From Glandiceps talaboti (Eukaryota; Hemichordata; Enteropneusta; Spengelidae), in NCBI RefSeq assembly GCF_964340395.1, contig NC_135553.1:13654501-13718500 (forward strand): a DNA stretch of 64,000 nucleotides, read 5' to 3'. The notes below the pieces were generated by a model. It did not search any database, was not told the DNA's origin, and saw nothing but the letters and a program-made list of their open reading frames with translations. Numbering within the stretch: position 1 is the stretch's first letter; the number at the start of each line of letters is the position of its first letter. Both the position numbers and the translations under genes were made by a program. This document shows, piece by piece, positions 50,548 to 63,119 of this stretch.

Positions 50548-50820
50548 TTGGCGAATCCAGTATTTATCGTATTCGTAAAACATTGAAACATCTGTGGCGT
50601 TGCACTTTATTTCAGTACATAGTCCATTTATGTTCAGTACATTGAAACACCTTGTCATTGTTTCATTCGAGCCCACGTCCACCGTTACTCTTATATCGAG
50701 GTACCCTGTCATCGGTGGCCAAAATTGAACAGAATTACGCAAAACTCTATAAAGTCTTGCGTACATAATTGCAATAAACAATTGAAATATACAGCAAAGA
50801 AAAACCTTGCAACCCGTAGG
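50548..50820 (-). CDS. Candidate upstream exon of a novel secreted-type protein
   Basis: The minus-strand frame from 50820 reads a hydrophobic run (KVFLCCIFQLFIAIMYA) that looks like a signal peptide or membrane segment. A region with three spaced cysteines (RCFN, GLCTE, IKCNA) and two N-glycosylation sequons (NET, NAT) follows, ending at CAA/GTAAAT, a phase-0 donor at 50548. An in-frame TAG overlapping a possible acceptor (CATTTAG) bounds it upstream, so either an earlier exon supplies the start or translation begins at the ATG at 50766. If unspliced the frame continues to 50404. It is antisense-overlapping with the SDR-cluster promoter side. I recognise no family. Confidence 0.35.
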
Positions 50821-50859
50821 CTAAATGGATTTTCTAATTCATAATATAGATATGATGCG

Positions 50860-50860
<1 letters not shown>

Positions 50861-50895
<35 letters not shown>
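50861..50895. repeat. (TCTG)n microsatellite
   Basis: About nine GTCT/TCTG repeats between the orphan first exon and SDR copy 1. Confidence 0.9.
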
Positions 50896-51160
50896 AGACG
50901 TAAACTATTGCAATGCTCTTTCGGATATATGTTGTGCGTACTACATTACAATAGGCCCAGCCGCCAGATTCCTGCGTACTTCAAAGAAATCAATACATGA
51001 GCACAGAACGCAGTGTACAAAAGTTCAACTGATTAAATTGTAAGGATATGCCATGACACGTTTGTGAGTTGAGGTCAGCGGCAAGACATACAGACACGTA
51101 AATAAGATCTGTGTTTCCACATTATTTTCACTTCATGAAGTTTTCTAGGTATAAGTCAAA

Positions 51161-52688
51161 ATGTATTCCATGAGACGTATAAGCTCGTCAACGGTTTTGC
51201 GAACTTTGTTTATGACAAACAGAGGGGCTCGTTCGAAGGTAAGCACTCCACTCGTAAGTTCAGGAATGACAGGTTAACATTTGCAATGTGTCACGGGCGT
51301 TAGCAATATACAGACCAGATAATGAAAATTGCAGTACGACAGATAGAGACAATCCGATGCCTGAGAAGGTAACGACAAAATGACGCACATCAATGCACAT
51401 ATGTAAGACAGATTGGAAACATTCAACGTGTGTTAAACGCTGCCACAATTTGGGACTTTGTACTATGTTGATAACTACAAAGCTGATGCTAGACGTCAAC
51501 TCATTATTACATACTTGTGGTTGGACAGGTCTCATGGGGCGTCACTTCCTATATGTACATGTAATACATTGTCACGAGCAACAATAATACTATAAGACAG
51601 TAATATATCGGTTACACATATCGACATACACGTCGACCATGCACACTGTAGGCATTAACCTAAATTGTATACGGACATCTTTATTTGATATTAATACAAC
51701 AGACGGGCGATGTATCCCGCATTCACCAGGGCAAAGTTGCCTTAGTCACCGGTTCAAGTGACACTGGAGGTATTGGCTTCGCTATAGCAAGGAGTCTGGC
51801 AAAGAGGGGATGTAGTATAATTCTAAGTGGTATTAGAGACAGCGATGAAATGGACTCTCTTAGGACAGAACTAGAAGGGTAAGTGGAATGTATAGGTATG
51901 TATTTTGAACTGAGTAATACGGTACTTGTAGTTTGCTTATATTAGATGTATTACCGTATGTAACGTTACAATTAATTCACGGTCGTCCGTTTGCATTGAA
52001 AACAGAATTGAAAAGAAATAGATACACAGGCTTAAGAATTTTAGAACCCTTTCCTTCAACATGTCTTCTCAGACAATATGAAGTTCCAGCTCATTATATC
52101 AAAGCTGATTTGAACGTTCTTGCTGCAATCAATACATTATACGACAACGTCAGGCATATATATGCTGAAGGAGTGGACATACTTGTCAATAATGCAGGTA
52201 AATTATTACACCACTTTTAATATGTAACACACAGACATATTTACAGACTCTGACAAATCTTAAAGGCCCATTATACAGTCCAGTGTTCATAAATATCTTA
52301 ATAGTGGAGTTATGAGGATTACATAGATTTAGGTCATTAGTTCAGGACCAGCGCTTTCTCTTTTGCTCTACCAAACATGTTTTTTCTATCCTAATGTGGA
52401 GTGGATGTTTAATTTAAATTCTTGAAATCATGGGGAGAATAATGACGTCATCATGAATGTGTGATGTACCACAATCGCCAACATTTGTTTTAGAACTATG
52501 TTTACACAGTCATGCTCTTTTTAAACGTGCATCGTCTTTTTTTTGTCTTCAAATTTGGTTGAAACAATATCTCGATTTATCCTTCCTTGCTTATTTGTGT
52601 AATCTAATAACTGCACGGTTAACGTTGACACAACGAAATATTAATGAATGATAGATCGATGATTTCGAACAAAAACAAAAACAACAAT

Positions 52689-52729
<41 letters not shown>

Positions 52730-55700
52730 CTGCCACAGTAACAGTAACAAATTCAGATAGGTTATCTCGTTCCTAATTATCAGCTATTCTTAGTATTCAT
52801 CCAATGGAAGAGTTCCCACTGGAAACCTGGGAAAGAGACCTTCGAGTCAATTTGACTGCTCCATTTTATCTCACTAAACTATGTTTACCAAATATGAAAC
52901 GGAAAGGTGAGTATCCTTTGCGTATAGTCGCCAAATCACATTTCACTTCATTTACATGTATGTCACTTCTAGTCATGTGATACTGTGTCTCAAAGGAAAT
53001 GACATTTTTGATGGTAATATTTAAAACTTTTATTTGAAATAAGGACCGAGAAAAATAACACAATAATATTAGAAATCCGGAAAATCACGAAACATTTTTT
53101 TTATTCCTGCTTGACCCTGTGATATGATGGCAATCACAGTTAATCAACATTTACCTCAACATCTTTGCATTTATGTATAGGGTGGGGAAGAATCGTCAAC
53201 ATTAGCTCATTGTGTGGTGTACGGGGATCTGTTCAACTTGCGTCCTATTGTTCAGCTAAACACGGATTACATGGTCTAACAAAGGTTTGTTATTCTAACT
53301 CTATAATTAATGTTTTGATGAACTATAAACCATTTCTAGTAATTAATTAGCTTGGCACTTTAAACATAAATACAGACCCATGGATTTATCCCCTTTGTAT
53401 TGAGGTTAGTTATCCCACTTAATGTGACATGGATATGCGACGGCTGTTTTTCTTTCTTTCTTTCTTTGTTTTTTTGGGGGGTGTATGCATATTATCACAA
53501 CAGTTGCAATCACTGATAATATCAATTTTGAGATATCAATTCTTTTGATGAAATGTCCAAAACACATGCTACAAGTACTAGTTTCCTAGTAGCCAACCTA
53601 TACAACTTCAGGCGAAACATCCTGTGAATAGTTTGACATCGAGATCTTTGAAATTCTTTTGCGTGCCGATAAGAATTTTATAGAATAATGTACCACTTAC
53701 TACCTGGCTACGAGGATACTAGTAGACGCCCGTAAACTTTAAATGCTATGATCTTACAAGTGTCATTCAAAAGTTTAAGATTTTTCAAATTGTAGTATTT
53801 TGACATTTGTAATCCGACAATGACAAGTGTGTTTTAACCACCGAGGATCTGTTCAGATATAAAACTACAACTTTTATTTGATAATATCTTATTTCCATGA
53901 GATAGAATATCTGTTTTAATTCCTTCCCACAGGTGACTGCACTAGAAACCCTTGGCAGTGGAGTGACTAGTAACGCCATAGCCCCTGGATTGACAGATAC
54001 TGTTAGTGAGTAATAGTAGCTCCTTAGGTCCCTCAGTGAAGGCAAAGTGCAACTTACGTGACTGCAGATAGCAGCATCATATAATGTACGTATAGTTCAA
54101 CCAGCAACATCCAAGAATGTGCATCTTAGTCGTCAACAAACATTTGCAATATCAAAAATACACTTTTAAATGAGCATATTTCCCTCCAAATTAAAGGACA
54201 GATATGAACATGTGTTTAGATATGTGTTTACATGCAATACTTGTTCAAAATGAAGAATTTCGCATGTTGTTTACTTATTTGACATAGTACTGAGACGTGT
54301 TTATTTACCAGCAGTAACCAAGAGATCTGTTGCATAGCAGTTAGCTAAGAAAATCAAATATTTGAGTAGATGGTGTACTTTGTTGGGAACATCCCAAAAT
54401 GTGGCATTGATGTTGGTATCGTGATAAAACATGCATATGTGTCATGAATAAGCCTGTCAAGGCTCTATAGATATTTCAACACGTTTAAGTATAAAAATCA
54501 ACATTAAAAATACCATTTTATATGAGTTGAATGCAAATTATTAAAGTTAGATTACATTGGTTTCTCAAGTTGGCCCGTACCCCCTTAATGTCTAAATCCA
54601 AAATGATTGGACGCGACTTGTCTTATAACTTAGGGACTGTTATTGTTTGGAAAAAGGGAAATAATCGTATTTTTCCCGGAACCAAGTTCATTTAATCGTG
54701 CATCTTTTAATGTATATATGACTTTAGTTATATTTTTTTGCTTTTTGTAACTAGTGGTTCGAGAAATGATCCAAACCAATGCTGAAAACTGGGGCGTATC
54801 TTTAGAAGAGGCAAAGGTAAGAACAACATAAAATAACTTCCTCTTTTGATAGTTTTGAAGAGAATTGTGGCATGGGGATATTAAAATTGAAGAAATACTT
54901 ATACCTTGACTGTACGTAATATATATAGAGAATGTGATGTTGGTGTGACCATTAATCTCATGGTGTAAAAAGAAGGTTTTCCCTTTTATGAAGTCCTGGT
55001 GTTGTTTCAAAACAGTCTAGCTAGACTGCCTGTAGCTTGATTATAATAATGTTCTTAGGTGTTTGGGAAGATCATTTCACACACTATTCAAGTGTTTTCA
55101 GCAAAGGTGCTATCACGGTTTTTTTGTTTACGATGACACATCATGTAAACTTCCCATTATAATTATCATTTATGGAGTCATATAGTTTACTATTAGTTCA
55201 TTATTCATTGATGTGTTTTCAGCAAAGGTGCTATCGCCAGTACACGTTTACAGCCAGTACACAATGAAAGGTGATGACACATTATGGAAAGTTCATGGAC
55301 ACTTCCCATTATAATTATCACTTATACAGTCATATAGGAGACAGAATAACAAATATATATTCATAGAATATAAACGCCTCTGATCGTGTGAAGTATTCTT
55401 ATATACTGTGATAAAGGCATATTTTCTTTATTTGACGTTTCTTGAAACTTGAAAGGAGAACAATTAACATTAAGGTTCAATACAAAATAAGCTGAGACAT
55501 AGTCACATGATTTCAATATTACAGACCAAATATCATATTTGAGTTTAAACCATCAATAATTTCAGTGTGCTCGTTTTCTTTACTTTCTGATTTATTAAAG
55601 AAAAGGTCAGTGGAGACCTATAGCCTTTCTGGTCAACTGGTTGAAGTCGATCAGGTAAGATAACCATATAGCCACTCTTCTACTTAAAGACCATAAACTG

Positions 55701-56222
55701 TTTACACTACACGACAATCAATATGGTGAGTTTGCATGATGTGTATTAATGTCATCAATACAAGGGTACTTAATCCTTGAGAGGTAAAATTATCCAGAGT
55801 TGGATGTCCGTGATATTGTTACGGATGAGAGAATACAACATTTTAATATTCGCTAAGTTTTGATGTTTTGCGAGGTCACCGTGAACTCTCAGCTGTCATG
55901 AATTAATACTTAGAACAAATGTTTGCATTTCGCGAATAGTATTCTTCTAAGATGACAACATTAAGTTATTAAACGATCGTTGATGTCAAATAATGACTAA
56001 TTACAGACAGTTGGAAGAACAATGACGTGATCACATTGTTTATAAGAATTTAATGAAATAAATTATGGATTCATTCTTTTGGAAGAGACGGTTTGAGGTC
56101 AGGAGCTTCGATCTGCTCCGTGGCCACTTCTGAATGATCCAGGTTAACCATGAACATTGTGTTTAGTCTGAGCTAATTCCCTAAAAGTCCTAGTCGATCC
56201 CGTGTACAGAGTGGAGAGAGAG

Positions 56223-56292
<70 letters not shown>

Positions 56293-56538
56293 ACATGGAG
56301 GAGGGTTACCTTAAGAGTAGAGGTAACCCCCCAATTTGTTACAATTACAGGTCAAACAGAAATTGCAGCGTTTGTGTCTATTTAATGACATCTATTGTGA
56401 ATATAATATGATGAATTTTTGCTGTCCTATCTTCTGCTTTCACAGATTGGCGAGTTGTCAGCGTTCCTGTGTTCACCTGCAGCTGACCAGATGACCGGTT
56501 CGGTTTATTCTATAGATGCGGGGTTCACTGCGCAGTAA
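51161..56538 (+). CDS. Mitochondrial BDH-like short-chain dehydrogenase, copy 1
   Basis: Nine exons join in frame: 51161-51238, 51703-51878, 52073-52197, 52784-52906, 53181-53284, 53933-54005, 54755-54816, 55601-55654 and 56446-56538 (888 nt, 295 residues). Exon 1 is a 26-residue Arg/Ser-rich mitochondrial-type leader. The rest aligns end to end with bacterial 3-hydroxybutyrate dehydrogenases, including the closing DAGFTAQ (family VDGGWTAQ). The NAD-binding loop is TGSSDTGGIG, two residues longer than TGSTSGIG. Catalytic Asn149, Ser177, Tyr190 and Lys194 are present. The NNAG motif reads NNAA (Ala127, created across the exon 3/4 junction). Residues recalled as binding hydroxybutyrate are replaced, so the substrate is uncertain. 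Intron 6 donor is GTTA/GTGAGT. Confidence 0.93.
52670..52730. repeat. (AAC)n microsatellite, SDR copy 1 intron 3
   Basis: CAA/AAC repeat occupying the same intronic position as in copy 2, where it is shorter. Confidence 0.95.
56212..56290. repeat. (AG)n microsatellite, SDR copy 1 intron 8
   Basis: About 78 bp of near-pure AG dinucleotide, absent from the equivalent intron of copy 2. It yields a false Arg-Glu repeat frame. Confidence 0.97.
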
Positions 56539-57303
56539 AGTATCGCAGAGCTGTGCAATTCAAAACATGGTGATCAGTCTGTTAATCGAGTGTGAAGGAC
56601 CAACTCCGAAAACAATTATTTGTATACTGTATTGTACCTTACTTGAGGGATGTAGGAATATTGTTTTCCATACAGTATTTGTTTATTGAGGATCTCACGG
56701 TGACAGTACAAATCGTTGTACTATATATGATTTTATTTCACAAATCATGCCTTGATGTAGCTAGAGTATTTCAATCATGGCGTATACGTACATAAAGATA
56801 TGTGAAATAATCACCAAAGCATAGATGCTTAAATGTACCTGATTTAAACTGAATGCCGTCCGTAAGGGCAAAGTTTTGAGGTTGTTGTTGTTCTTACAGA
56901 CAATTGAACGACTGGGATGGTTGCATATTTTAAATTAATTTCATGTATGAAATTATGCATGGTCAACTTCCTTCTCATCCGTCATCGTCAAAACCCACGA
57001 GACAACATATTTAATGTGTTAGGTTGAGTAAGTCATCAAGCCGAGCCAAGACATATCAATTAGGCTTCTAGTGTTCTAGAAGTAAATTACGGAATGTTTT
57101 GCCTTGTAATATACATGACATAGGAGCTTGAAAACCAAGGTAAACAAACATCCTCATATCTGCATTATTTTATTAGAAAGGCTGAGAGCGCATATCTGTA
57201 GCGTATATTTTACAGTCTACCTGTTTGTATGTCTGTATACATATAACATTGATATGTAAACTTGTTTTGCATAATGTGTTGCTTTGCTTTTGACACTTGT
57301 GGA

Positions 57304-57309
57304 AATAAA
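57304..57309 (+). terminator. Candidate polyadenylation signal after SDR copy 1
   Basis: AATAAA (GGAAATAAATC) lies about 770 bp after the stop. No nearer canonical hexamer stood out. Confidence 0.35.
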
Positions 57310-57498
57310 TCTTTCGACTTTACCGTGTATATTGCACCCCTCCCTATTACATTGTACAGAAGGTCAACTGATTAAGTCTTAAGGATATGCCATGACACGT
57401 CTGTGGATTGAGGTCAAGGGTAAGACATATAGACACCTAAATAAGCTCGGCATATCCAAATTATTTTCACTTCTTTACGTTTTCTAGATTAAGTCAAA

Positions 57499-60400
57499 AT
57501 GTATTCCATGAGACGTATAAGCTCGTCAACGGTTTTGCGAACTTTGTTTGTGAGAAACAGAGGGGCTAGTTCAAAGGTAAGCACTCCACTTTTATGTTCA
57601 CGAACGACCGGTTAACATTAATGTGTCATGGCCGTTAGCCATATATGCAGACCAGATAATGAAAATTGCAGTCGGACAAATAGAGACAACCCGATGCCTG
57701 AGAAGGTAATGACAAAATGACGCACATCAATGCACATATGTAAGACAGATTGGAAACATTAACATGTGTTAAGCGCTGCCACAATTTGAGAGTTGGTACC
57801 CTGTTGATAGCTACCAAACTGACGCTAGACGTCAACGCATTGTTACATTCTTATGGCTGGAGAGGTCACATGGGACGTCACTTCCTACATGTACATGTTC
57901 ATTGTCACGAGCAACAATTATGCTATACAAGACAGTAATATATCGGTTACACATATCGACACACACGTCAACCTTAACCATGCACACTGTAGTCAATAAC
58001 CTAAATTGTACATGGACATCTTTATTGACATTAATACAACAGACACGCGATGTATCCCGCATTCACCAGGGCAAAGTTGCCTTAGTCACCGGTTCAAGTG
58101 ACACTGGAGGTATTGGCTTCGCTATAGCAAGGAGTCTGGCAAAGAGGGGATGTAGCATAATTCTAAGTGGTAGTAGAGACAGCGATAAAGCGGACTCTCT
58201 TAGGAAAGAACTGGAAGGGTAAGTGGAATGTATGTACTTTGAACTGTGTAATACGGTACCTGTAGTTTGCTGAGATGTATTACCGTATGTAACATTACAA
58301 TTAATTCACGATCGTCCGTTTGAGTTGAAAACAGAATTGAAAAGAAATAGATACACAGGCTTAAGAATTTTAAAATCCTTTCCTTCAACATGTCTTTTCT
58401 AGACAATATGAAGTTCCAGCTCATTACATCAAAGCTGATTTGAACGTTCTTGCTGCAATCAATACACTATACGACGACATCAAGCATATATATGCTGAAG
58501 GAGTGGACATACTTGTCAATAATGCAGGTAAATTATTACACCACTTTTAATACGTAACACAGACATATTGAAAGACTCTGACAAATCTTAAAGGCCCATT
58601 ATACAGTCCAATTTTCAGAAATATCTTATCAATGGAGTTATGACGATTACATACATGTCATTTGTTCAGGACCAGCGCTTTCTCTTTTGCTCTACCAAAC
58701 AACGGTTTTTTCTCACCTTGGTTTTAATTGTAATCCGGAGAGGATCTTTAAATTCTGGGCATGAATTCTTGAAATCATGGGGAGCATGATGACGTCGTCA
58801 TGAATGTGTGATGTACCACAATTGTTTTAGAACTATGTTTACACAGTCATGCTTCTTTTAAAGGTGTCGTCTTTTTTTGTCTTCAAATGTGGTTGAAACA
58901 ATATCTCGCACGATCGATTTATGCTTCCTTGCTTATTTATGCAATCTAACTGCACGGTTAGCGTTGACAAAACGAAATATTAATGAATGATAGATCGATG
59001 ATTTCGAACAAAAACAACAACAACAACAACAACAGCAACAACAACAACAATAACAAGAACAAATTCAGATAGGTTATCTCGTTCCTAATTATCAGGTATT
59101 CTTAGTATTCATCGAATGGAAGAGATACCATTGGAAACCTGGGAAAGAGACCTTCGAGTCAATCTGACTGCTCCATTTTATCTCACTAAACTAAGTTTAC
59201 CAGATATGAAACGGAAAGGTGAGCATCCTTTGCGTATAGTCGTCAAATCACATTTCACTTCATTTACATGTATGCCACTTCTAGTCATGTGATACTGTGT
59301 CTCAAAGGAAATGATAGTTTTGATGGTAATATTTGAAAACTTTTATTTGAAATAAGGACCGAGAAAAATAACACAATAATATTAGAAATCCGGACAATCA
59401 AGAAAAAAATATAATATCCATTCCTGCTTGATCCTGTGATATGATGGTAATCACAGTAAATCAATATTTACACTTCAACATCTTTGCATTTATTTATAGG
59501 GTGGGGAAGAATCGTCAACATTAGCTCATTGTGTGGTGTACGGGGATCTGTTCATCTTGCTTCGTATGCTTCAGCTAAACATGGATTAAATGGTCTAACA
59601 AAGGTTTGTTATTCTAACTCTATAATTAATGTTTTGATGAACTATAAACCATTTCTAGTAATTAACTAGCTCGGCACTTTAAACATAAATACAGACCCAT
59701 GGATTTGCACCCTTTGTATTGAGGTCAGTTATCGCACTTAATGTGACATGGATATGCGACGGCTGTTTTTCTTTCTTTCTTTCTTTATTTTGGGGGGAGG
59801 GGGGTGTATGAATATTATCACAACAGTTGCAATCACTGATAATATCAATTTTGATATGTCAATTTTTTTATGAAATGTTCAAAACATATGCTACAAGTAG
59901 TGGTTTCCTAGTAGCCAACCTATGCAAAAAAGCCTGTGAATAGTTTGACATCGGGATATATGAAATTCTTTTGCGTGTCGATAAGAATTTTATAGAATAA
60001 TGTATCACGTACTACATGGCTACGAGGATACTAGTAGACGCCTGTAAACTTTAATGCCATGATCTTACAAGTGTCATTCAACAAAGTTTAAGATTTTTCA
60101 AATTGTAGTATTTTGACATTTGTACTCCGACAATGACAAGTGTGTTTTAACCACCGAAGATCTGTTCAGATATAAAACTACAACTTTTATTCGATAATAT
60201 CTTATTTCTATGAGATAAAATATCTGTTTTAATTCCTTCCCACAGGTGACTGCACTAGAAGCTCTTGGCAGTGGAGTGACTAGTAACGCCATAGCTCCTG
60301 CTATAACAGATACTGTTAGTGAGTAATAGTAGTGCCTTAGGGCCCTCAGTGAAGGCAAATTGCAACTTACGTGATTGCAGATAGAAGCATGTATGTAATG

Positions 60401-62415
60401 TACTTATAGTTTGTGTTCAACCAGGAGCGTCCATGAATGTGCATCTTAGGCGTCAACAAACATTTACAATATCAAAAATACACTAATTTTACTGTCTTTT
60501 GAATTACCACTTCTAGCATATTTTCCTCTAAAATTAAAGGACAGATCTAAACGTGTCTTTTTGCAATTGAATACTTGTTCAAAATTATGAATTTCGCATG
60601 CTGTTTACTTATTTGACATAGTACTGAGACGTGTTTATTTACCAGCTGTAACCAAGGGATATGTTGCATAGCAGTTTGCTAAGTAAACCAAATATTTGAG
60701 TAGATGATGTACTTCCAAATTGTTGGGTACACCGCAAAAAGTGACATTGATGTTGGGATCGTGATAAAACATGCATATGTGGCATGAATAAGCCTGTCAA
60801 GGCTCCATTGATATTTTGACACGTTTGAGTATAAAAATAATCAACATCAATACCATTTTATATGAGTTGAATGCAAATTATTAAAGTTAGATTACATTGG
60901 TTCCTCAAGTTGATCTATATCCCCATAATGTCTAGATCCAAAATGATTGGACGCGACTTGTCTTATAACTTGGGCACTGTTATTGTTTGGAAGCAGGGAA
61001 ATAATCGTCTTTTCCCGGAACCAAATTCTTTTAATCATGCATCTTTTAATGTATATATGAACTGACTTTGATTCATATTGTTTTGCTATTTGTAACTAGT
61101 GGTTCGAGAAATGATCCAAACCAATGCTAAAAACTGGGGCGTATCTTTAGAAGAGGCAAAGGTAAGAACAACATCTTTTGATAGTTTTGAAGAGAATTTT
61201 GGCATGGGGATATTTGAAGAAATATTCATACCTTGACTGTATGTAATATATATAAGAGATCGCTTACCTTGGATTATAGCAGCACATATTTACGTAAGCC
61301 TTTAGGGGAAGATGCACAAAATGTCAAGTTCAATGTATTCAAATGATCCTTTCCGAAATATGAATAAGTTTTTAACCACTAACCCGTGGGTCCCTGAAAG
61401 TCAAAGTGAGAATGTGATGTTGGTGTGACCATAGACCCTATGTTGTGATAAGAAGGTTTTCCCTTTTATAAACTCCTGATATTGTTTCAAAACAGTCTAG
61501 CTAGAATGCCTGTAGCTTGATTATAATAATGTTCTTAGGTGTTTAGGAAGATCATTTCACACACTGTTCATGAGATTTCAGCAAAGGTGCTATCACGGTT
61601 TTTCGTTTACAGTGAAAGGTGATGACACATCATGGACACTCCCCATTATAAATATCATTTATACAGTCATATAGTTTACTATTAGTTCATTATTCATTTA
61701 TATACAAACCGTATTAGTGGAAAATAGTAAATTCTTTACAAGGAGACAGAATAAAAACAATCAACTTATAGAATTAAAACGCCTCTGATCGTGTGAAGTA
61801 TTCTTATATACTGTGATAAAGGTAATATGTTTTTTATTTGACGTTTCATGAGAGGATAACAATTAAAATAAACATTCAGGGTATTCAATACAAAATAAGC
61901 TGAGACATACATGTAGTCACATGATTTCCATATTGAAGACCAAATATTATATTTGAGTTCCAACCATCAATAATTTCAGTGTGCTCGTTTTCTTTAATTT
62001 CTGCTTTATTAAAGAAAAGGTCACTGGAGACGTTTAACCCTTCTGGTCAAATGGTTGAACTCGATCAGGTAAGATAACCATATAGCCACCCCTACTTAAA
62101 GACCAGAAACTGTTTACACTACACAATAATCACTATGGTGAGTTCGCATGTTGTGTATTAATGTCATCAATACAAGGGTACTTAATCCTCGAGAGGTAAA
62201 ATTATCCAGAGTTGGATGTCCGTGTTATACAGGTCAAAAAGAAATTGCAGCGCGTTTGTGTCTATTTAATGACATCTATTTTGAATATAATATGATGAAT
62301 TTGTACTCTTCTGTCTTCATAGATTGGCGAGTTGTCGGCGTTCCTGTGTTCACCTGCAGCTGACCAGATGACCGGATCGGTTTATTATATAGATGCGGGG
62401 TTCACTGCGCAGTAA
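57499..62415 (+). CDS. Mitochondrial BDH-like short-chain dehydrogenase, copy 2
   Basis: Nine exons of identical length and phase to copy 1 join in frame: 57499-57576, 58043-58218, 58403-58527, 59096-59218, 59500-59603, 60246-60318, 61100-61161, 62015-62068 and 62323-62415 (295 residues). Hand comparison gives about 30 amino-acid differences from copy 1 (around 90% identity), with six of them in 18-codon exon 8. The leader, TGSSDTGGIG loop and Asn149, Ser177, Tyr190, Lys194 are kept. NNAG is intact (Gly127), but the SDR PG motif near the substrate loop has become PA (Ala221, APAITD against APGLTD in copy 1). It is intact and probably expressed. Function: NAD(P)-dependent oxidoreductase of unknown substrate, probably mitochondrial by its leader. 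Confidence 0.93.
59009..59060. repeat. (AAC)n microsatellite, SDR copy 2 intron 3
   Basis: Short interrupted AAC array at the position orthologous to 52,670-52,730. Confidence 0.9.
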
Positions 62416-63081
62416 AGTATCGCAGAGCTGCGCAATTCAAAACATGGTGATCAGTCTGTTATTCGAGTATGAAGGCTCAATTTCCCCCAAAACAATTATT
62501 TGTATACTGTATTGTACCTTACTTGTGGGATTTAGAAAGATTATTTTCCATACCGTATTTGTTTATTGAGGGTCTCATGGTAAGACCGGTTTAATCCCAG
62601 ATGCAAACTGAAAGCATCTCATAAGGCTTTAATTCTTGTTGACTAAGAAGAGAACCAGCGTTTCTCTAGTGACAGTACAAATCGTTGTATTATATATGAT
62701 TATATGATTTTATTTCACAAACCATGCCTTGATGTAGCTAGAGTATTTCAATCATGGTGTATACGTACATAAAAATATCCGTACATGAAGATATAAATAA
62801 TCACCAAAGCATATATGTACCTGATTTAAACTGAATGCCTTCCGTAAGGGCAAAGTTTTGGGATTCTCGTTCCTCCAGACAATTTTTGGAATACAACAGA
62901 ACATATGCAATAAGTTACATGTTCTCATTGATTGCTGCTTGCCCCTTGCTGTAACAATCTCCAGGCCAACCAGAACATGTAATGTGAAGCTTTATAGAAC
63001 GTTGTAGCATAGCATTCACCGTGGAAAGAGTTTTAAAGGCCAAAAAAAAGAATTGTTTCTGGTCAGCACGCATCACTTAAA

Positions 63082-63098
63082 TACCCCCCCCCCCCCCA
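63082..63098. repeat. Poly-C tract
   Basis: About 15 C residues directly beside the recognisable end of the retrotransposon remnant. Confidence 0.9.
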
Positions 63099-63119
63099 CC
63101 GAGTCAATTTTCTTTTCAT

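Larger units (their letters stand above)
51018..56910. repeat. SDR tandem duplication unit, copy 1
   Basis: From TCAACTGATTAA...GGATATGCC (51,023) through the 3' flank GGGCAAAGTTTTG (about 56,877), the sequence is matched by 57,359-62,890 in exons, most introns and flanks. Copy-specific insertions include the (AG)n tract at 56,212-56,290. Confidence 0.9.
57359..62890. repeat. SDR tandem duplication unit, copy 2
   Basis: Head-to-tail partner of 51,018-56,910; start codons are 6,338 bp apart. It starts at GGTCAACTGATTAAG and ends after GGGCAAAGTTTTGGG, beyond which the copies diverge. Confidence 0.9.

Noticed and set aside
51161-62415. Recent horizontal transfer of the BDH-like genes from bacteria
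   Set aside because: Nine introns, a mitochondrial leader and host-like base composition argue for long residence; only a phylogeny could test an ancient origin.
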